From assembly GCA_002424295.1 (NCBI GenBank), contig DIQY01000127.1:5255-14545 (forward strand): a DNA stretch of 9,291 bases, read 5' to 3'. This DNA is from Ruminococcaceae bacterium UBA5450. Its GTDB lineage: Bacteria; Bacillota; Clostridia; Oscillospirales; Acutalibacteraceae. The notes beneath the pieces were generated by a model, which was not told where the DNA came from, did no database searches, and saw nothing but the letters and a program-made list of their open reading frames with translations. How positions within the stretch are numbered: position 1 is the stretch's first letter; every line of letters starts with the position of its first letter. A program made the translations under genes and the position numbers. Shown piece after piece: positions 1-6,146 of this stretch.

Positions 1-1
1 T

Positions 2-262
2 ATCACCACCACGGCTGGTATTATGGCTCCGCTGATGACCGTACTCGGGTTACAGTCCCCTGTTTCTACCGCGCTGACAGTGATGGCAATCGGTGCAGGT
101 GCTATGACCGTATCGCACGCAAACGATTCGTACTTCTGGGTTGTCACGAACTTTGGTTCCATGACACCCGAACAAGGATATAAGACGCAGACAATGAACA
201 CACTGATAGAGGGTCTCGCATCTATGGTCGGTGTATTTGTCCTTTCTCTGATTCTGCACTGA
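2..262 (+). CDS. GntP-family gluconate/organic-acid permease, C-terminal part
   Basis: This is the last 86 residues of an inner-membrane H+-coupled permease of the GntP family, which imports gluconate and related sugar acids. The 5' end lies outside the window and the frame is open from base 2. The visible protein has the conserved C-terminal GntP signature: ITTTAGIMAP, then a hydrophobic helix, then GAGAMTVSHANDSYFW (family form GAGxxxxSHxNDSxFW), then the tail segment with TQTMNTLIEG and a last hydrophobic helix ending at residue 86. It stops 55 nt before the glycerate kinase start with no terminator between, so the two are probably one operon. That neighbour suggests glycerate or a sugar acid degraded via glycerate as the substrate, but substrate cannot be read from this fragment. 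The family call is solid; the substrate is inference. Confidence 0.9.
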   Translation: MTTTAGIMAPLMTVLGLQSPVSTALTVMAIGAGAMTVSHANDSYFWVVTNFGSMTPEQGYKTQTMNTLIEGLASMVGVFVLSLILH

Positions 263-317
263 CATTAAGGAAATGCGTCTGTCGGGAAGAATTGCATGAA
301 TGGGGGAAATCCGTTTA

Positions 318-1466
318 ATGAAAAAAATCATACTGATACCGGATTCTTTTAAAGGGACGATGTCTTCGTCTGAAATCTGCAACATTATGAAGAAAGTAAT
401 ACTGAATTATTTTCCCGACGCCGATGTACTCAGTATCCCCGTAGCCGACGGTGGTGAGGGCAGCGTAGATGCCTTTCTTTCCGCTGTTGGTGGACGGAAG
501 GTTCTCCTTGTCGTAAAAGGGCCATATTTTGAAGATATCCCAGCTTCCTATGGGGTGCTCCCCGATGGAACTGCCGTGATAGAAATGGCGGCGGCCGCAG
601 GGCTGCCGTTGGTCGGTGAAAACCGTTCTGCGGGCAAAACGACCACCTTCGGTGTAGGCCAGTTGATTGCGCATGCCGCAAAATCCGGCTGCCGCAAAAT
701 TATTGTCGGGTTAGGCGGCAGCGCGACGAACGACGGAGGCGCAGGGGCTGCCGCTGCGTTGGGAATTAAGTTCCTCGACGAAGGCGGGCACGAGTTCGTT
801 CCTGTCGGGGAAACGCTTGGAAAGGTTACTTCTATCGACGCGAGCAGATTAAATGCCGCCCTCAATGGCGTTGACCTTATCACGATGTGTGACATTGACA
901 ACCCGCTTTGTGGTCCCCGCGGAGCCGCGGCTGTCTTCGGACCTCAAAAAGGGGCTTCTGAAGAGGAAGTCCGTTTGCTGGACCGAAATCTCAGTCATCT
1001 GGCCGAAATTATTCGGCGCGATCTTGAGAAAGACATCCGTTTTCTTCCAGGCTCGGGAGCGGCAGGCGGCATGGGCGGCGGCATGGCCGCGTTTTTCGGC
1101 AGCCGTCTGCAGGCGGGAATCGAGACTGTACTGAATATTGTCGGGTTCGATGATAAGATCCGCGGTGCAGACCTTGTGTTCAGCGGAGAAGGAAAATTGG
1201 ACTCTCAATCCCTCAGAGGAAAAGTTATCGTCGGGGTAGCCCGCCGTACCCAAAAGCAGGGGGTTCCGCTGATTGCCATTGTCGGCGATATTGGTGACCA
1301 GATTGAAAATGTTTACGGAGAAGGGGTCAGTGCTGTCTTCAGTATCAATCGCGCAGCGATTCCCTTTTCAGAAGCAAAACAGCGTTGTAAGGAAGACCTG
1401 GCACTTACAATGGATAACCTTATGCGCTTTTTCAGTGTGCTGCAAAAACATCCAAATCTGCAATGA
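318..1466 (+). CDS. Glycerate kinase, type I (GlxK/GarK family)
   Basis: Phosphorylates D-glycerate with ATP in the cytoplasm, normally to 2-phosphoglycerate in this family, feeding glycolysis. The 382-residue length is typical. Family motifs appear in order: PDSFKG at residues 8-13, VADGGEG at 42-48, GLGGSATNDGG at 131-141, CDIDNPLCGP at 191-200, a Gly-rich segment GSGAAGGMGGG at about 245-255, and GEGKLDSQSLRGK at 290-302. An upstream in-frame ATG at 300 exists. I chose 318 because GGGGGAAA at 302-309 is well placed for it and MKKIILIPDSFKG is the normal family N-terminus. It follows a GntP permease with no terminator between, which supports a glycerate/sugar-acid utilisation operon. Base composition is clearly richer in G+C than the genes downstream. 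GlxK and GarK subtypes cannot be told apart here, so no symbol is given. Confidence 0.95.
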   Translation: MKKIILIPDSFKGTMSSSEICNIMKKVILNYFPDADVLSIPVADGGEGSVDAFLSAVGGRKVLLVVKGPYFEDIPASYGVLPDGTAVIEMAAAAGLPLVGENRSAGKTTTFGVGQLIAHAAKSGCRKIIVGLGGSATNDGGAGAAAALGIKFLDEGGHEFVPVGETLGKVTSIDASRLNAALNGVDLITMCDIDNPLCGPRGAAAVFGPQKGASEEEVRLLDRNLSHLAEIIRRDLEKDIRFLPGSGAAGGMGGGMAAFFGSRLQAGIETVLNIVGFDDKIRGADLVFSGEGKLDSQSLRGKVIVGVARRTQKQGVPLIAIVGDIGDQIENVYGEGVSAVFSINRAAIPFSEAKQRCKEDLALTMDNLMRFFSVLQKHPNLQ

Positions 1467-1480
1467 AGAAATTTTATCGG

Positions 1481-1519
1481 GGCTGCTGCAAAACACAGTT
1501 TTGCAGCAGCCTTATTTTA
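1481..1519 (+). terminator. Rho-independent terminator after glycerate kinase
   Basis: A perfect 13-bp stem is formed by GGCTGCTGCAAAA (1481-1493) and TTTTGCAGCAGCC (1499-1511), with a 5-nt CACAG loop and the T-rich tail TTATTTTAA. It begins 14 nt after the kinase stop codon and closes the permease/kinase operon. Confidence 0.9.
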
Positions 1520-1552
1520 ACTCTGTCATTAAAACATTAGATTCCAAACTCA

Positions 1553-1581
1553 TAGAAAATTATTATCTTAAATGCTATAAT
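1553..1581 (+). promoter_or_regulatory. Candidate sigma-A promoter for the SHOCT-domain gene
   Basis: A perfect TATAAT at 1576-1581 is preceded by an extended-type TGC at 1573-1575 and by TAGAAA at 1553-1558 (4 of 6 matches to TTGACA) with a 17-nt spacer. It lies in an A+T-rich stretch right after the terminator. If used, it gives an untranslated leader of about 210 nt before the TTG start at 1804. I see no clear small gene in 1520-1803, only short frames such as a 17-codon one from 1634. Assignment is by consensus only. Confidence 0.4.
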
Positions 1582-1803
1582 AAAATTATACATAATAATT
1601 TAACATTGAAAGAACGAAACAACATAATTTGATATGAATTTGGAAGAAAGTAATAGCTTTATTTGGTTGAACCACAGCGTCATGTAGTACTGAATCAGGT
1701 ACTCCGATTGATGTTAACTGCATGATGACGGGGAAAAACAAGGAAAGAAATAGCACGTCTCCATCAAATAAAACATGTTTTGTACAAAAATGGAGGATAT
1801 GAA

Positions 1804-2709
1804 TTGAAAAATACATATTGTTGCATATGCGGGAAGCAACTAAACAAGATAGCATTCAATAAAATTTTGATTAAGGGTAGAGAATTTATCTGCTTTGATT
1901 GTGCGAAAAAAGCCGGTCATAATCCTTTTACATGGACAGGAAACTTGCAGACCACATCGGATGACATAAAATCTGAAATTGCAAAGAATGAATGTGGAGA
2001 TGGGGCGGTTTCTGTCCCTAAAGAAAAGGTATATGTACAGCCAGCATCTCTTGATATTGAAGAGACTTCCACGTCACATGGTGAGGATGCTACTGGAATT
2101 GTTGAATCCAGCCAGATGTTTACATCTATCCCGCATAAAATTGGGATGTCAAAATCAGTCGGAAAGTACCTACAGACAGACGGAGAGAGTACTTGGTATG
2201 TAACTCCAAAACGATTTAAAGAGCCCGTAAAGCATCATATAGAGGATATCATAAGCTTTGAACTGTTGGAAAATGGCACTACAGTCATTAAAGGTGGCCT
2301 TGGAGGAGCAGTTGCCGGAGGACTGCTGTTTGGTGGTGTCGGAGCTATAGTTGGCAGTACAATATCGAAACGGAAGGTACACGAGACTTGTAGGTCGTTG
2401 CGAATCAAGATAACAGTCCGTGATGTAAAGCATCCGACAGAATATATTGATCTTTTCACTACTATTGGAAATATGAATAAGAATTCGTGGGCGTACAGAA
2501 ATCTTATGCAGCAGGCGCAGGAAATCATGTCTACCCTGCAGGTATTACAGGATGCTGCTAATAAAAAGGAAGAGCGGATGGCAAAACAAGATGCGCCGAC
2601 GCAGAACGTAAGTACAGCAGATGAAATAATGAAATTTAAGCAGCTTCTGGATGATGGGATTATTACAAAAGAAGAATTTGAGGAGCAGAAACGAAAGTTG
2701 CTGAAATAA
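1804..2709 (+). CDS. Orphan protein with N-terminal Cys-rich motif and C-terminal SHOCT-like motif
   Basis: A 301-residue protein of unknown function. The N-terminus CCICGKQL (Cys 6, 7, 9) followed by FICFDCAKKAG (Cys 30, 33) looks like a small zinc ribbon of the DUF4428 kind. Residues 40-115 are polar and probably a linker. The middle (about 118-250) has the pattern KYLQTDGESTWYV, IISFELLENG, then a Gly-rich glycine-zipper-like segment at 163-185 that could contact membrane, then LRIKITVRD and a helical end. The C-terminus, EIMKFKQLLDDGIITKEEFE at 274-293 plus the basic end, matches the SHOCT oligomerisation motif. The start is TTG 1804 because GGAGG at 1792-1796 is 7 nt upstream; another in-frame TTG at 1780 has no ribosome site. 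Similar architectures occur in many Firmicutes and in phage-related accessory regions. It stands alone between noncoding stretches. Domain names are from memory of the motifs; function is unknown. Confidence 0.8.
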   Translation: MKNTYCCICGKQLNKIAFNKILIKGREFICFDCAKKAGHNPFTWTGNLQTTSDDIKSEIAKNECGDGAVSVPKEKVYVQPASLDIEETSTSHGEDATGIVESSQMFTSIPHKIGMSKSVGKYLQTDGESTWYVTPKRFKEPVKHHIEDIISFELLENGTTVIKGGLGGAVAGGLLFGGVGAIVGSTISKRKVHETCRSLRIKITVRDVKHPTEYIDLFTTIGNMNKNSWAYRNLMQQAQEIMSTLQVLQDAANKKEERMAKQDAPTQNVSTADEIMKFKQLLDDGIITKEEFEEQKRKLLK

Positions 2710-3033
2710 GCCTTTTAATTTTGCCTTTGAAGAGGAGACCCACCGATAACCGGAGCAGCTGCATATGCCACAAAAACCAGACATGACCACTTTGTCTTCA
2801 GAAGACCTTACATAAAAGATAATGTCTATACGGCTTGAAAAAGTAGAACCCCATCGTTAAACGATTCAATCATTCAGAAGTGTTGGAATCCCTGGTTGCT
2901 TAGGGCTACCTATCAAGCAGGAAAGTCAAGAATAACAATACAAAGTTCTGGTTCCCCTTTATGCAAAGAGTCGATTTTACGTGGGCGAATATAAACTTTC
3001 ATTCTATAATGATAGATAAAACAGATGCTTCTT
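2710..3033. other. Noncoding stretch downstream of the SHOCT gene
   Basis: About 320 bases with no supported gene. All frames are broken into short pieces without credible ribosome sites. The longest plus-strand open piece (roughly 2845-2994) lacks a start and is not recognisable. A TATAAT occurs at 3005-3010, just past the end, but has no good -35 partner. The stretch may be decayed sequence left with the accessory gene. Confidence 0.5.
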
Positions 3034-3080
3034 AAATCAGAAACGCTGTGACTTGTAAGTCACAGCGTTTCTGATTTTTG
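3034..3080. terminator. Long perfect hairpin, likely bidirectional terminator
   Basis: The arms 3034-3054 and 3057-3077 are perfectly complementary over 21 bp, so the apex is TTGTAA with a 4-nt effective loop. On the plus strand it ends in TTTTT; on the minus strand the tail is only TTT followed by AAG. It lies 51 nt past the stop of the minus-strand exchanger gene and about 325 nt past the SHOCT gene. It could terminate both converging transcripts, with the better T-tract for the plus direction. Confidence 0.75.
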
Positions 3081-3128
3081 TAGGTAAGTAGGAATTAAAA
3101 CTTTATACTTAACTTGTAAAATTCAAGG

Positions 3129-4280
3129 TTAATGCAGTAATCCGACCATAACTCGCGGTAATATAACCAGGCCTACGGTCGCAATCGGCTGGCATGCTGC
3201 GTAGAAAGCAGCTACTTTGTCATCCCCAGAAACCAACATAAGTGCATTGAGCGCTGGTGCCGAAGTCATAGCACCTGTGGTTGCTCCAAGGGAAGCAAAG
3301 AGAGGCATTTTGAATAGATATCTAGATACGACAAATGCGGCCAGTATGGCAACGACACTCATCAATACGCCTACCAAAAATAGTGTTATACCATATTGAG
3401 ACAAGGTGGATACAAATTTCGGGCCGGCGCTTGCACCATTCGCCAAAAGGAAGAGAGAAATTCCAAAGTCGCGCATAGGGACCAATGTGGTTTTTGGAGC
3501 CTGAAAATTGATTTTGCCGATTTTTCCGATGGCAGATACGACGATGCCAGCTATGATTGCGCCGCCGCCGTTGCCCAATGAGAAATTTACGCCACTGCCT
3601 ACAGGAATTGCAATCGCTCCAAGTATCACACCGAAAGCAATTGTAATGCATACTACGAAGACGCCGGGGGCATCCATTGTAATCAGTTTTGCATTTTTAA
3701 GACCAGCCAAACGTTTAGACACAGGTGGGTCTGGTATTTTTGCATTTTCTTCCTCAACATTCGCTTTGAAAAGTTTTGGAATAATCTGTACAAATAATAC
3801 AATGCTGACAATACCAAATACATACGCAAGTGCATAGCCTACGCCTGCTGCCGATTGAGAGCCTACAATTTCCAGTGTAGCAGTCAGAGAAGCTGTGCAG
3901 GTAAGCGCACCTGCCATAACGCCAAGCGCTAAATCCATGGGAAGATTGAATATTTTTACCGCCATGGTGATTGTTACTCCGGCAGATACAAGAATGGCAA
4001 GACAGGTTGCTAGAAATCCCCAAAAGTTAGCTTTTATGTTTGTTACAAAAGAGGGGCCGGCTGAAAGTCCTACGCAGCCCAAGAACATAACAAGGCCTAT
4101 GGAACCCAGCACATCAGGAATTTTCATTCCGAAGCTGCCCAGAATAAGGGCTACAATCAAGACACCGGATGTTCCAAATTTAAGTCCGCCAAAAGATATT
4201 CTTCCAAATATATATCCCAGTGCCAATGCAAAGAAGACCATAAAAACGGTATTGTTTAAAAGTGCGGTTAAAAAACTCAT
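3129..4280 (-). CDS. AspT/YidE/YbjL-family membrane exchanger, compact form
   Basis: A 383-residue polytopic inner-membrane carrier with the internal duplication of the aspartate:alanine exchanger family. Repeat one carries GLSAGPSF (71-78) and GVMAGALTCTASL (120-132). Repeat two carries GASAGPKF (282-289) and GATTGAMTSAPAL (332-344). Each half has about five hydrophobic helices, separated by a charged loop at about 168-200. Classical AspT/YidE proteins are around 550 residues with two RCK_C (TrkA-C) domains in that central loop; here the loop is only about 30 residues, so the cytoplasmic regulatory domains are absent. The ATG at 4280 has GGAGG ten bases upstream on the minus strand. It is a single-gene unit with its own leader and a downstream hairpin. 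The family exchanges or exports amino acids or dicarboxylates; the substrate here is unknown and there is no adjacent decarboxylase to suggest it. Confidence 0.85.
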   Translation of the reverse strand: MSFLTALLNNTVFMVFFALALGYIFGRISFGGLKFGTSGVLIVALILGSFGMKIPDVLGSIGLVMFLGCVGLSAGPSFVTNIKANFWGFLATCLAILVSAGVTITMAVKIFNLPMDLALGVMAGALTCTASLTATLEIVGSQSAAGVGYALAYVFGIVSIVLFVQIIPKLFKANVEEENAKIPDPPVSKRLAGLKNAKLITMDAPGVFVVCITIAFGVILGAIAIPVGSGVNFSLGNGGGAIIAGIVVSAIGKIGKINFQAPKTTLVPMRDFGISLFLLANGASAGPKFVSTLSQYGITLFLVGVLMSVVAILAAFVVSRYLFKMPLFASLGATTGAMTSAPALNALMLVSGDDKVAAFYAACQPIATVGLVILPRVMVGLLH

Positions 4281-4547
4281 ATTTTTGTTTCCTCCATATC
4301 ATTTTCATTTTATTATCTCGCTTCTTACACAAAAATATAAGTTGCTCTAAAAGCTTCTGGTGCTTAGTAATGAATTTTGCGAATACCCAATCAGAAAACG
4401 CTTCGCTTTTAGGTAGCGAACTGGCGAAATTGGAAATCAATAGCGGCAATCACCGCGCGAAGCGTTGTGTGAATTTCATCACCTCCTGTGGGGCCAAATA
4501 TGTCATTTTAATTAGGTAATAGAACAACTTTACCAGTGGTCTTATTT
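4281..4547 (-). promoter_or_regulatory. Long structured leader of the exchanger gene
   Basis: If transcription starts about 7 nt after the -10 at 4548-4553, the mRNA carries roughly 260 untranslated nt. Reading the minus strand, it holds AGGAGGTGAT (complement of 4478-4487), a near-perfect match to the 16S anti-SD. It also holds a 10-bp inverted repeat (4457-4466 with 4397-4406, AACGCTTCGC / GCGAAGCGTT), and a second hairpin TTCGCT-ACCTAAA-AGCGAA that reuses the GCGAA arm, so the two cannot form together. Short frames are present: an 18-residue one from ATG 4506, ending at TGA 4450, reads MTYLAPQEVMKFTQRFAR. No known riboswitch or T-box pattern was recognised. A regulatory role is inference. 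Confidence 0.35.
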
Positions 4548-4576
4548 ATTATACGGCAATTTGCACAATAAATTAA
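4548..4576 (-). promoter_or_regulatory. Candidate promoter of the exchanger gene
   Basis: On the minus strand a perfect TATAAT (4548-4553) lies 17 nt from TTAATT (4571-4576), a weak -35 with 3 of 6 matches. It is the best promoter-like site upstream of the exchanger. The weak -35 and an overlapping palindrome suggest the promoter is regulated. Confidence 0.45.
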
Positions 4577-4593
4577 CCTGCTTTAAGTTAATT
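4571..4593. repeat. Inverted repeat overlapping the exchanger -35, possible operator
   Basis: AATTAAC at 4571-4577 and GTTAATT at 4587-4593 are perfect 7-bp arms separated by 9 bp (CTGCTTTAA). The left arm covers the candidate -35. The geometry, about 16 bp centre to centre with A+T-rich arms, fits binding by a dimeric regulator. The regulator is unknown and none is encoded next to it. Confidence 0.4.
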
Positions 4594-4839
4594 TAACAAC
4601 AAAAAGTATAAGAAAACTTGTGATTTGTAAGTAAATAAAAAAGCCACCAGGAAATCCCATAAAATGAATGTTGCAAACAAATCATTTTTAAAGGGAGAAA
4701 CCCGATGGTTCAAAAGAAGTTCACTATAAATTTTAAAATTTGATACTGGAATCTGTTTTGCAGCCCGATCTGATACTTTTTATGCTGGGGTGACTGTGTG
4801 ATCGGCTCATAAAAGCGAAAGTCTCCGCGAAAAATCGGA
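4594..4839. other. Noncoding stretch between exchanger promoter and M23 gene
   Basis: About 250 bases without a supported gene. A 12-codon plus-strand frame at 4705-4743 (MVQKKFTINFKI) has AAGGGAG seven bases upstream but is too short to call. On the minus strand a frame different from that of the M23 gene stays open through 4710-4839, noted separately. A weak long-range pairing between about 4730 and 4810 (GATCGGGCT with AGCCGATC, one bulge) could act in termination, but there is no clear T-tract hairpin after the M23 stop. Confidence 0.4.
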
Positions 4840-5880
4840 TTACGGATTCTCAGCACTTTGGCAATCATAAACGCGCTGATACTCTTTCGTGCTGGGAACC
4901 TTTGCAACCAGGGACTGGTGACGTGAGAGCAGCCGGCAAAGAGGGTAAACATCTACCCAGATTTCATTGTCGCTTTCTTTTTGAGACTCGTCAAAGACCA
5001 GCTCTAATCCGAAATGAAGATGGGGTTCTGTAATATTGTTGACGTTTTCTTTTGTGCTGTATCCGGTGTGACCAAGATAGCCGATTACATCTCCAGCCTT
5101 AACAGAAGAACCGACTTTTAAATTGGATTGATAAGGATAATTCTGCCGTAGATGTGCGTAATAATAATAGCGCTGTTTGTCAAGACTCCGGATTCCAATG
5201 CGCCATCCTCCATATTGATTCCACCCGAGAGCTTCAACTGTTCCACTTTCTACGGCAATAATAGGAGTGCCGATTTGCCCCATCATATCATGTCCAAGAT
5301 GTTGTCGGCGATAGCCATAAGTACGGCTTACTCCAAAATCATCAAATTCAGAATACGGAAATCCTTTTGCAATAGGAGAATAGGCAGAAAGGCCATATTT
5401 TTGTTCCCAACGCTTTCCATTTGGAGCGGATTCATCCGGAACCTCTTCTTCGAAATTCCCGACTAGTCCATTCAGGACAGCTCCATATGCTTTTCGATAA
5501 TAAGGATAATAAGAGAGCCCTTCGGAAAGTTCGGAAATAGAGGCCCCGTTTTGCAGCTTTTCAGCATCTTCTTCCAAGTGCTTTGGCGAACAGTTTGTAA
5601 ATTTTCCACCGGTGCGGGCGGCTTCTAAACTTAAAAGGTCTATCCAGTTAACCGGTTTATTTTCTTTACTTCCTTTTATATCGAGGGAAAGTGCGCGATC
5701 CAGAGATTCAAAGTTGACATTAAATTCTACATAGTGAATAAAATCTTTTTTGGGCTCAGGTGTGGTGGCTGCATTTTGGACAGCTCTGTTGCACAGATCA
5801 AAAATTCCGAAACAGAGCAGAAAAGTCAGAATAAAAAATCCTACAAAGAAGGTTTTCTTTTTTTTAAAATTCCGAATCAT
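4840..5880 (-). CDS. Membrane-anchored M23 (LytM-type) metallopeptidase
   Basis: A 346-residue zinc endopeptidase expected to cut peptidoglycan peptide cross-links outside the membrane. Residues 4-9 are basic and 11-28 form an uncleaved-looking N-terminal helix. Residues 45-185 are a family-specific extracytoplasmic region. The M23 domain spans about 186-300. Zinc ligands His194 and Asp198 sit in HLGHD, His289 in HLH (287-289), and the active-site His243 in YYYYAHL; all are present, so it is probably active. The block GWNQYGGWRIGIRS (219-232) is typical of a clostridial subfamily. An upstream in-frame ATG exists at 5895, but GGGAGGG lies 7 nt before ATG 5880, which I chose. It is divergent from the kinase operon. 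The terminal residues (CQSAENP) look unlike the YDF-x-x-P-type ends I recall from relatives. A role in sporulation or wall turnover is possible but not shown. Confidence 0.9.
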   Translation of the reverse strand: MIRNFKKKKTFFVGFFILTFLLCFGIFDLCNRAVQNAATTPEPKKDFIHYVEFNVNFESLDRALSLDIKGSKENKPVNWIDLLSLEAARTGGKFTNCSPKHLEEDAEKLQNGASISELSEGLSYYPYYRKAYGAVLNGLVGNFEEEVPDESAPNGKRWEQKYGLSAYSPIAKGFPYSEFDDFGVSRTYGYRRQHLGHDMMGQIGTPIIAVESGTVEALGWNQYGGWRIGIRSLDKQRYYYYAHLRQNYPYQSNLKVGSSVKAGDVIGYLGHTGYSTKENVNNITEPHLHFGLELVFDESQKESDNEIWVDVYPLCRLLSRHQSLVAKVPSTKEYQRVYDCQSAENP

Positions 5881-6012
5881 GAGATTCCCTCCCAATAAAA
5901 CGCTTTCTAAAAAATTTATGAGAGGAAAAAGGAATCTATGCCTTCTCTAAAGGATGCTGACAAGTGTTCATTTAATAAAGTAAGAGTTCATTTGAAGACC
6001 TGTTTATAGAAA

Positions 6013-6042
6013 ATCATACGGATTTTATAAAATTGAATTCAA
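6013..6042 (-). promoter_or_regulatory. Candidate promoter of the M23 peptidase gene
   Basis: Minus strand: TTGAAT (complement of 6037-6042) is followed after 18 nt by TATGAT (complement of 6013-6018), 4/6 and 5/6 matches to the sigma-A consensus. The resulting leader to ATG 5880 would be about 125 nt. The -35 lies inside a 16-bp palindrome. Confidence 0.4.
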
Positions 6043-6045
6043 TTT
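6030..6045. repeat. 16-bp perfect palindrome in the divergent intergenic region
   Basis: AAATTGAATTCAATTT is fully self-complementary, centred on GAATTC. It overlaps the candidate -35 of the M23 promoter and lies 51 bp upstream of the kinase -10. That position would let one dimeric regulator influence both divergent units. No regulator gene is present in the window, so function is inference. Confidence 0.4.
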
Positions 6046-6095
6046 GGGGGTACACTTGTGTCTTTTTGACGGTTTCTTTTTGGAACAGATACATG

Positions 6096-6101
6096 TATAA
6101 T
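6096..6101 (+). promoter_or_regulatory. Candidate -10 of the kinase/S-component operon
   Basis: A perfect TATAAT preceded directly by TG. At 17 nt upstream there is only TTTCTT, and the TTGACG at 6066-6071 is 24 nt away, too far for a standard promoter. Transcription from here would give a leader of about 40 nt before TTG 6147. The poor -35 suggests activator dependence or a wrong call. Confidence 0.35.
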
Positions 6102-6146
6102 TAAACCGAATTTTTGGTCCAAGATAAGATAAAAGGAGAGAATATT

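Noticed and set aside
315..1253. Several minus-strand and alternate-frame open frames across the glycerate kinase gene
   Set aside because: They are by-products of the GC-rich coding strand. None has a ribosome site or recognisable motif, while the kinase frame contains all family motifs.
1780..1803. Upstream TTG as the start of the SHOCT-domain gene
   Set aside because: No Shine-Dalgarno site precedes 1780, while GGAGG is ideally spaced for TTG 1804.
1586..1855. Minus-strand 89-codon open frame
   Set aside because: No ribosome site, no recognisable motif, and it overlaps the start of the supported plus-strand SHOCT gene.
2880..2935. Possible tRNA T-arm-like sequence (GTTGGAATCCC)
   Set aside because: No matching acceptor, D or anticodon arms could be assembled around it.
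3895..4350. Plus-strand 151-codon open frame antisense to the exchanger
   Set aside because: It mirrors the hydrophobic coding of the minus-strand gene, has no motif of its own, and lacks a convincing ribosome site.
4705..4743. 12-codon plus-strand frame with a plausible ribosome site
   Set aside because: Too short and without any context such as an operon or known leader peptide to support it.
5960..6146. Riboswitch upstream of the kinase/S-component operon
   Set aside because: ECF S-component operons often have one, but no known vitamin riboswitch core was recognised and the likely leader is only about 40 nt.
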